Source: SIG440 sp045591095 (GTDB taxonomy: Bacteria; Bacillota; Clostridia; Monoglobales; Monoglobaceae). From it: 44,704 nt of DNA. Positions 39,922-44,704 of this stretch are shown one piece after another. Where the stretch lies: positions 1-44,704 of the forward strand of contig JAZNSF010000005.1 in the NCBI GenBank assembly GCA_045591095.1, given 5' to 3'. The translations under genes and the position numbers were made by a program. Position 1 is the first letter of the stretch, and each line of letters opens with the position of its first letter. Under the pieces are notes generated by a model. It had not been told where the DNA came from, did no database searches, and saw nothing but the letters and a program-made list of their open reading frames with translations.

Positions 39922-39960
39922 GACTTGACACGAGTAAAAATCTTGTCGAATGGTGCTGAA
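39922..39960 (+). repeat. Partial copy of the recurring intergenic element (copy A)
   Basis: GACTTGACAC (39922-39931) and TGTCGAATGGTGCTGAA (39944-39960) match the 3' part of the elements before the MFS gene and before the last gene (the latter sequence with one mismatch). The 5' structured half seen in the other copies is absent. The TTGACA here has no -10 box at a proper distance. Confidence 0.6.
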
Positions 39961-40007
39961 TGATGCCCAATAGTGTTGAAAAACGAAATTAAAAGGAGTT
40001 GAGTATT

Positions 40008-41927
40008 ATGGCAGAAAAGAAAGAAAAAAGATATGTGAGCGATAATGCTCAACTTATGTCTGAATGGAACTGGGAAAAGAATAATGAATTAGGATTCTTT
40101 CCTGATGTATTGATGTGTGGTAGCGGTAAAAAAGTATGGTGGAAATGCCAAAAAGGACATGAGTGGCAAGCCGCGTTAGTTAGCAGAAATTCTGGAAGCG
40201 GATGTCCATATTGTTCGGGAAACAAAGTTTTAAAAGGCGAAAATGATTTGCAAACAGTTAATCCAATGTTAGCAAAGGAATGGAATTACGAAAAAAATAA
40301 TGGGTTAACACCCGTAGATGTAATGCCCAATAGTTCTAAAAAAGTATGGTGGAAGTGCAGCAAAGGACATGAATGGCAAGCAGCGTTAGCAAATAGGAGT
40401 AGTGGGCGTGGATGTCCGTATTGTTCGGGTAAAAAAGTTTTAAAAGGCTATAATGATTTACAAACAGTTAATCCAATGTTAGCAAAGGAATGGAATTATG
40501 AAAAAAATAATGGATTAACGCCTGAGGATGTAACACTCAATAGCGACAAAAAAGTATGGTGGAAATGCCAAAAAGGACATGAATGGCAAGCGAGAATAAC
40601 TGGACGAAATAGAGGAAGTGGTTGTCCTGTTTGTAATTCTGAACGACATACTTCTTTTCCAGAATATGTGCTTGTATATTATCTTAAAAAATATGGGTTG
40701 GAGGTAATACATTCATATAGAGAGCAAGGTTACGAATTAGATATTTACATCCCATCAAAAAAGATTGCCATTGAATATGATGGATATTTTTGGCACAAAA
40801 AGAAAACTAAAAAAGATTTAGAAAAAAATCAAAAGTGTAAAAATGACGGGATTAAACTGTTCAGGATAAGAGAAGGGCTATTGCCACTTAATGACAGTTC
40901 AATTGATTATGTCGTTCAAGAAAACCAAAAAGACCTGTCAAATGTACTTGAAACCATTTTAAGTGAAATAGTCGGAACGAGCGTTGTTATTGACATAAAA
41001 AGAGATGCTATTGCTATAGAAAACTTGAGAGAGTACACGGAAAAAGAAAATTCTTTTTTGTTTTCTAATCAGGAAATAGCGAAAGAATGGAATTATGAAA
41101 AGAATGGTAATTTGAAACCAGAGCACTTCGCAGCAAATAGCAATAAAAAGGTATGGTGGAAGTGTAACAAAGGACATGAATGGCAAGCAATAATAAATAA
41201 TAGGAATAAGGGTAATGGTTGTCCGTATTGCACAGGTCGATGTCCTGTTAAAGGCGAAAACGATTTAAAAACAGTAAATCCAAATTTAACAAAAGAATGG
41301 AATTATGAAAAAAATGGCATTTTAAAACCAGAAAATTTTACAGTAAACAGCGGGGAAAAAGTATGGTGGAAGTGTAGCAAAGGACATGAATGGCAAGCAG
41401 TAATAGCAGATAGGAACGGTGGAAAGGATTGCCCATATTGTTCGGGTCGATATGTTGTTAAAGGCGAAAATGATTTGCAAACAGTTAATCCGAAATTAGC
41501 AAAAGAGTGGAATAATGAGAAGAACGAAGGATTAACACCTGTAGATGTAATGCCTAATAGCCATAAAAAGGTATGGTGGAAATGCCAAAAAGGACATGAA
41601 TGGCAAGCAACAATAAAAGATAGAAATTTTGGGAAAGGTTGTCCATATTGCTCAGGGCGATATGTTGTTAAAGGTGAGACAGATTTGCAAACAGTCAATC
41701 CAACGATAGCGAAAGAATGGGATTATGAGAAGAATGATGGATTAACCCCTATGGATGTAATGCCTAACAGTGGAAAGAAGGTATGGTGGAAGTGCTGTAA
41801 AGGACACGGGTGGCAATCGACGATATATCATAGAAACAATGGACGTGGATGTCCAATTTGTGCAAAAGAAAAGCGAAAAACTTCAAAAAATACAAATGAT
41901 GAATTTGTTGATTTAAAAGAGGATTAA
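40008..41927 (+). CDS. Seven-repeat treble-clef zinc-finger protein with an internal PD-(D/E)xK-like nuclease domain
   Basis: 639 residues. Three ~70-residue repeats (about 15-210), then an inserted domain (about 212-325), then four more repeats (about 355-620). Each repeat reads WNxEKN...KKVWWKCxKGHEWQA...R...GxGCPYC, with putative zinc ligands C, H, C, C (C47, H51, C66, C69 in repeat 1). From memory this is the DUF4379/zinc-ribbon family (PF14311). The inserted domain has E219 in FPEYVLVYYLKKYG, D245 in ELDIYIP, E256 and D258 in IAIEYDG, then YFWHKKK and GIKLFRIRE, like DUF559/Vsr-type restriction-fold nucleases. A DNA-targeting nuclease is inferred. ATG 40008 follows AAAAGGAG. Codons are AT-rich, suggesting transfer. 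Confidence 0.85.
   Translation: MAEKKEKRYVSDNAQLMSEWNWEKNNELGFFPDVLMCGSGKKVWWKCQKGHEWQAALVSRNSGSGCPYCSGNKVLKGENDLQTVNPMLAKEWNYEKNNGLTPVDVMPNSSKKVWWKCSKGHEWQAALANRSSGRGCPYCSGKKVLKGYNDLQTVNPMLAKEWNYEKNNGLTPEDVTLNSDKKVWWKCQKGHEWQARITGRNRGSGCPVCNSERHTSFPEYVLVYYLKKYGLEVIHSYREQGYELDIYIPSKKIAIEYDGYFWHKKKTKKDLEKNQKCKNDGIKLFRIREGLLPLNDSSIDYVVQENQKDLSNVLETILSEIVGTSVVIDIKRDAIAIENLREYTEKENSFLFSNQEIAKEWNYEKNGNLKPEHFAANSNKKVWWKCNKGHEWQAIINNRNKGNGCPYCTGRCPVKGENDLKTVNPNLTKEWNYEKNGILKPENFTVNSGEKVWWKCSKGHEWQAVIADRNGGKDCPYCSGRYVVKGENDLQTVNPKLAKEWNNEKNEGLTPVDVMPNSHKKVWWKCQKGHEWQATIKDRNFGKGCPYCSGRYVVKGETDLQTVNPTIAKEWDYEKNDGLTPMDVMPNSGKKVWWKCCKGHGWQSTIYHRNNGRGCPICAKEKRKTSKNTNDEFVDLKED
40083..41850 (+). repeat. Protein-coding tandem repeats of 210 bp
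   Basis: The seven zinc-finger units repeat with an exact 210-base (70-codon) period in the two blocks (3 + 4 copies), interrupted by the nuclease-like domain. Long identical DNA stretches such as AAAGTATGGTGGAA recur. Such repeats can gain or lose units by recombination. Confidence 0.85.
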
Positions 41928-41928
41928 T

Positions 41929-42594
41929 ATGGTTGAATGGATAAAGAAACACAAGGTTTTATTTATAATAATTTGTATAGTGGTATTCGTTGTACTGATG
42001 ATTGGTGTTCCATTTGGAATTAATTTGCTGTTTAAAATTGAATCCAATATAAATATTTTTGAAGCTGAGTGGACAGCAGGAGATGCATTGGGGTATTATG
42101 GAGCTGTTCTATCTTTTATAGGTACGATTATATTGGGAATTGTAGCCGTATGGCAAAACAAAAAGGCTAACGATTTAAGTGAAAATGTAATGGAAATAAG
42201 TCTTAGGGAGAAAATGCCATACTTAAAACTAACTACTACCATGTTATCAACATCGAGAGATTTAGAACTAGAGTTTAAAAATTTTGGAAACTCCTTTGGT
42301 ACGATAAGGCACATAAAACTAGAAAAGAATGGGTCTGTTATTTTGATTAAGGAGATTGAGCATTTTGTTGACTATGAGGGGAAATACAAGTGTTCCACAA
42401 AATCAAAATTACCAAACGATCCCGATCAAAAATTATATTTGAATTGTGAGTTTGTTATTAGTAATGCATATGGGTTTTCATATATAGAAATAATTAAAAT
42501 GCAGTTTGAACCAAAACCGTCACACGGGAACAACATAGTTTATGATTTGGAAAAATTTAATATTTTATTTAGGGATATTGGCACTGCAAAATAG
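41929..42594 (+). CDS. Two-helix membrane protein of unknown function, coupled to the zinc-finger nuclease gene
   Basis: A 221-residue protein. Residues ~9-34 are a transmembrane helix (VLFIIICIVVFVVLMIGVPFGINLLF), residues ~57-75 a second (YYGAVLSFIGTIILGIVAVWQ) after WTAGDALGYYG, followed by a basic coiled-coil-like part and a ~130-residue beta-rich cytoplasmic domain. I recognise no named family; the GDALGYYGAVLSFIGT-type double helix with a soluble tail occurs in many accessory-region proteins. ATG 41929 is 1 base after the upstream stop with AAAGAGGA in place, so translation is likely coupled, which suggests a functional pair. Confidence 0.75.
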   Translation: MVEWIKKHKVLFIIICIVVFVVLMIGVPFGINLLFKIESNINIFEAEWTAGDALGYYGAVLSFIGTIILGIVAVWQNKKANDLSENVMEISLREKMPYLKLTTTMLSTSRDLELEFKNFGNSFGTIRHIKLEKNGSVILIKEIEHFVDYEGKYKCSTKSKLPNDPDQKLYLNCEFVISNAYGFSYIEIIKMQFEPKPSHGNNIVYDLEKFNILFRDIGTAK

Positions 42595-42630
42595 TAGGAT
42601 CATATATACTATTTCACCATGAATTTACTT

Positions 42631-42793
42631 GTGTCAAGTCCATACAATTTAAAAGATTAGTTTGCCGATAATAAATATTTACATATCGGGCAGGAAAATC
42701 TAACATTCCTGCGGGTTCCGATGAAAAGTGATAAAGAAAAAACAGTTGAAAAAATAGTAGGTCCTATTATTCACTGTTCGCCCGACTTGACAC
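42631..42793 (+). repeat. Recurring structured intergenic element (copy B)
   Basis: A 163-base element bounded by a 10-bp inverted repeat, GTGTCAAGTC (42631-42640) and GACTTGACAC (42784-42793). Inside, CCGAT/ATCGG (42665-42669 with 42685-42689) and GCAGGAA/TTCCTGC (42690-42696 with 42706-42712, 9-nt loop) form hairpins. A 24-base block (42646-42669) and an 18-base block (42765-42782) are identical to copy C. It fills most of the gap before the MFS gene. TTGACA (42787) with TATGTT (42810) may also serve as that gene's promoter. Confidence 0.75.
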
Positions 42794-42833
42794 GAACCTG
42801 GTAAAGAAATATGTTGATGAAAGGATAAATAAT

Positions 42834-44078
42834 ATGGAACAACACTGTCTTACGAAGAAAGCCTGCTATCTTATGAGTATTACAATGTCGATAGCATCTA
42901 ATTTATCACCTATTTTGTTTTTGACGTTTAGAGATATGTATGATTTGTCTTATACTTTGCTTGGACTTTTGGTAGTAATCAATTTTATCACACAACTGTC
43001 TGTTGATTTGATATTTACATTTTTTACTAAATTTTTTAACATACATAAATCAGTAAAATTTACACCCTTTATTGCGTTTATTGGTCTGATAATATACGCA
43101 GTTTTGCCAAAAATTTTTCCTGCTACGGCATTTTTATGGATTGCGGTTGGAACGGTAATATGTTCTGTTGGCGCGGGGTTAGCTGAGGTTTTGCTTAGTC
43201 CTGTAATTGCAGCAATTCCAAGTAAAAATCCCGAACGGGAAATGAGCAAGCTACACTCAATGTATGCATGGGGTGTAGTAGGTGTAGTAATATTAAGCAC
43301 ATTGTTTTTATTGGTTTTTGGCAGCACAAATTGGATGTATCTTGCTTTATTTTGGTCAGTTGTTCCATTGATAGCATTTTTGCTGTTTTTAAAATCAGAA
43401 CTTCCTGCAATGAATAATTTTGGAAAAAAGCAAAATCAAACAAAAACGTTTAATAAAGGCATTATCTTATGCACAGTATGTATATTCTTTGGCGGAGCGG
43501 CAGAATGTACAATGGGTCAATGGGCATCAGGATTTATTGAAAACGCCATAGGAATTCCTAAAGTTTATGGAGATATTATAGGTGTTGCTTTCCTCGCAGC
43601 ATTGTTGGGAGCGGGAAGAACCCTGTATTCCAAATATGGTAAAAAAATTATCAACATTTTATTGCTTGGGATGCTTGGAGCAGGCATTTGCTATTTAACG
43701 GCAAGCCTGTCGTTAAGTCCTGTAGTCGGAATTGTAGCGTGTGCTTTAACTGGACTTTTTACATCTATGTTATGGCCGGGAACTTTGATTTATGTAGAAG
43801 AAAAGTTTGAAAATGTTGGTGTGGCCGTTTATGCATTGATGGCTGCCGGCGGGGATATGGGTGCGTCTGTTGCACCGCAGATAGTTGGAATTTTATCTGA
43901 TAAATTCGGCTTGACTAATTTAGCTTTGAAAATTTCGGAAATGCTTCACATAAGTGTAGAACAAGTTGGTATGAGAGCAGGGTTACTTGCAGCGGGTTTT
44001 TTCCCGATTGCGGGTGTATTGTGTGTACTCTGTATGAAAAAGCATTTTAAAAAACGCGACGAGAATCAACTGATGTAG
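42834..44078 (+). CDS. Major facilitator superfamily transporter
   Basis: A 414-residue membrane protein with 12 predicted hydrophobic helices. MFS features include the loop 2-3 region, the GTVICSVGAGLAEVLLSPVIAAIP helix, and the C-half helix GGAAECTMGQWASGF, which recalls FucP-like sugar/H+ symporters. PGTLIYVEEKF and MAAGGDMGASVAPQIVGILSDKFG are typical of that group. The substrate is unknown. GAAAGGA precedes the ATG. It lies between copies B and C of the intergenic element. Confidence 0.88.
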   Translation: MEQHCLTKKACYLMSITMSIASNLSPILFLTFRDMYDLSYTLLGLLVVINFITQLSVDLIFTFFTKFFNIHKSVKFTPFIAFIGLIIYAVLPKIFPATAFLWIAVGTVICSVGAGLAEVLLSPVIAAIPSKNPEREMSKLHSMYAWGVVGVVILSTLFLLVFGSTNWMYLALFWSVVPLIAFLLFLKSELPAMNNFGKKQNQTKTFNKGIILCTVCIFFGGAAECTMGQWASGFIENAIGIPKVYGDIIGVAFLAALLGAGRTLYSKYGKKIINILLLGMLGAGICYLTASLSLSPVVGIVACALTGLFTSMLWPGTLIYVEEKFENVGVAVYALMAAGGDMGASVAPQIVGILSDKFGLTNLALKISEMLHISVEQVGMRAGLLAAGFFPIAGVLCVLCMKKHFKKRDENQLM

Positions 44079-44116
44079 TATTCTGTGTTTTATGTCTAAT
44101 TGATCCGAATATAAAT

Positions 44117-44384
44117 AATTTAAAAGATTAGTTTGCCGATTTTGATATTTACATATACTATCGGGTGCGAGAAAATCCACTATTCTCGCGGGTTCTAAAG
44201 GAAAAGTGTTTAAGAAAAATCTAGTGAAAAATTAAGGAAAAAATAGTAGGTCGATATTATGCTTTAGCATAACAAGGTTCTCGGGTACCCAACAGAAATC
44301 TGTGATTTCGTGTTGGGTGATGATTCTTATTATTCACTGTTCGCCTGACTTGACAAAAGTTGAATTGTGTCGAATGGTGTTGAA
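44117..44384 (+). repeat. Recurring structured intergenic element (copy C, with an extra hairpin insert)
   Basis: It shares with copy B a 24-base identical block (44117-44140), a 15-base block (44238-44252) and an 18-base block (44328-44345). The second hairpin is GCGAGAA/TTCTCGC instead of GCAGGAA/TTCCTGC: two base pairs differ with both sides changed. Bases 44253-44327 are extra. It ends GACTTGACA...TGTCGAATGGTGTTGAA, as in copy A. It takes up most of the 318-base gap after the MFS gene; no open frame was found. Confidence 0.75.
44257..44318 (+). other. Two hairpins inserted in copy C
   Basis: TTATGC-TTTA-GCATAA-type stem (44257-44272) and a long stem, ACCCAACA-GAAATC with GATTTC-G-TGTTGGGT (44287-44318, loop TGT, one bulged G). 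No T run follows the second, so it is not a usual terminator. Copy B has nothing at this place. Confidence 0.7.
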
Positions 44385-44396
44385 AGGAAGAGTAAT

Positions 44397-44704
44397 ATGA
44401 AGAAAATTGTTTTAATCATACTAAATGCATTATTAGTAATACCGTTTTTAATTTTCTTTAGACGAGGTGCTAATGTTTCAATATTTATGTTGCCTATTTG
44501 GTTTATTGCGACAATTATAAATGCTATTTTATCAAAGGATTTAAAAGAACTTTGGATGTTTAACGGAATTTTGGCAATATTTGCAATAATTGGTATTTTT
44601 AGTAATGGTCAATTATACTTTAAATATGTATATTGGGATACCGAGGGAGAGCTGGTTGTTATGGCTGAAATTTTCATCGGTCTAATATACATAACTGTAT
44701 TAAC
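44397..44704 (+). CDS. Membrane protein, 3' end outside the window
   Basis: 102 codons are visible and the frame is open at the edge. It starts KKIVLIILNALLVIPFLIFF, a first hydrophobic segment (also a possible signal anchor), followed by a second (SIFMLPIWFIATIINAIL), a third (FNGILAIFAIIGIF) and the start of a fourth. There is no recognisable family. ATG 44397 follows AAAGGAAG. Codon use is AT-rich as in the preceding accessory genes, and the gene lies directly behind copy C of the intergenic element. Confidence 0.65.
   Translation, partial: MKKIVLIILNALLVIPFLIFFRRGANVSIFMLPIWFIATIINAILSKDLKELWMFNGILAIFAIIGIFSNGQLYFKYVYWDTEGELVVMAEIFIGLIYITVL

Noticed and set aside
39922..39953. TTGACA in copy A as a promoter for the zinc-finger nuclease gene
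   Set aside because: No -10-like hexamer lies 16-18 bases downstream (the bases there are GAATGG-like).
40083..41850. Regular 210-bp repeats that might suggest a CRISPR-like or satellite array
   Set aside because: The period is a multiple of three and the repeats translate into a continuous zinc-finger protein; they are coding repeats.
42631..44384. Intergenic repeats as integron attC sites
   Set aside because: The inverted boundaries (GACTTGACAC) do not contain the GTTRRRY / RYYYAAC core sites, and no integrase gene is visible.

Overview
The window looks like a chromosomal segment of an anaerobic, endospore-forming, low-to-moderate GC Firmicute of class Clostridia. The reasons are the sporulation genes (spoIVA, a yabM/spoVB-type flippase, dpaA-dpaB), the long Firmicute-type SRP RNA, a T-box leader before pheST, ECF-type vitamin uptake components under riboswitches, and strong AGGAGG ribosome binding sites with several TTG or GTG starts. 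The ATP synthase c subunit carries a two-carboxylate Na+-type ion site, which fits an anaerobe. I cannot place the genus.

Layout. 1-130: end of an IS3-like insertion sequence with a hairpin that hides its ribosome binding site. 143-1621: spoIVA on the minus strand. 1825-4441: HAD phosphatase, diacylglycerol kinase-type lipid kinase and sugar-nucleotidyltransferase. 4521-6863: SRP RNA, dnaX and ybaB. 6935-9237: SulP transporter and a HIRAN-TPR protein. 9277-10040: thiT under a TPP riboswitch (minus strand). 10173-16726: complete F-type ATP synthase operon in the order I-a-c-b-delta-alpha-gamma-beta-epsilon. 16768-17505: DtxR-type regulator and a small protein (minus strand). 17840-20521: yabM-mazG-rqcP cluster. 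20518-24280: T-box(Phe)-pheS-pheT. 24291-25088: FMN riboswitch-ribU. 25194-30512: PfkB kinase, pgi, a small P-loop protein, thrC and a metallophosphoesterase. 30665-34539: tig-clpP-clpX and a lipoprotein. 34588-36134: dipicolinate synthase operon with a sigma-K-like promoter. 36189-37045: broken glycosidase-like gene. 37242-39888: ABC-F ATPase and a YeiH-type membrane protein.

The last 5 kb (about 39.9-44.7 kb) differs in character. It has AT-rich codon use and unrelated cargo: a seven-fold treble-clef zinc-finger protein with an embedded predicted PD-(D/E)xK nuclease, a coupled two-helix membrane protein, an MFS transporter and a further membrane protein. Related structured intergenic sequences recur before these genes. 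This is the accessory part of the window and the best place to look for something undescribed, possibly a small zinc-finger nuclease plus membrane-protein defence or mobile module, and a repeated non-coding element with compensatory base changes.

The remainder is core housekeeping and sporulation. Vitamin uptake (thiT, ribU) and phenylalanyl-tRNA synthetase are each controlled by cis-RNA. Protein quality control is grouped (tig-clpP-clpX). The spore coat base (SpoIVA) and spore dipicolinate (DpaAB) have candidate mother-cell sigma promoters. Starts given here were chosen by Shine-Dalgarno spacing, so many are shorter than the longest open frame. All family assignments come from reading the translated sequence; no database search was run.
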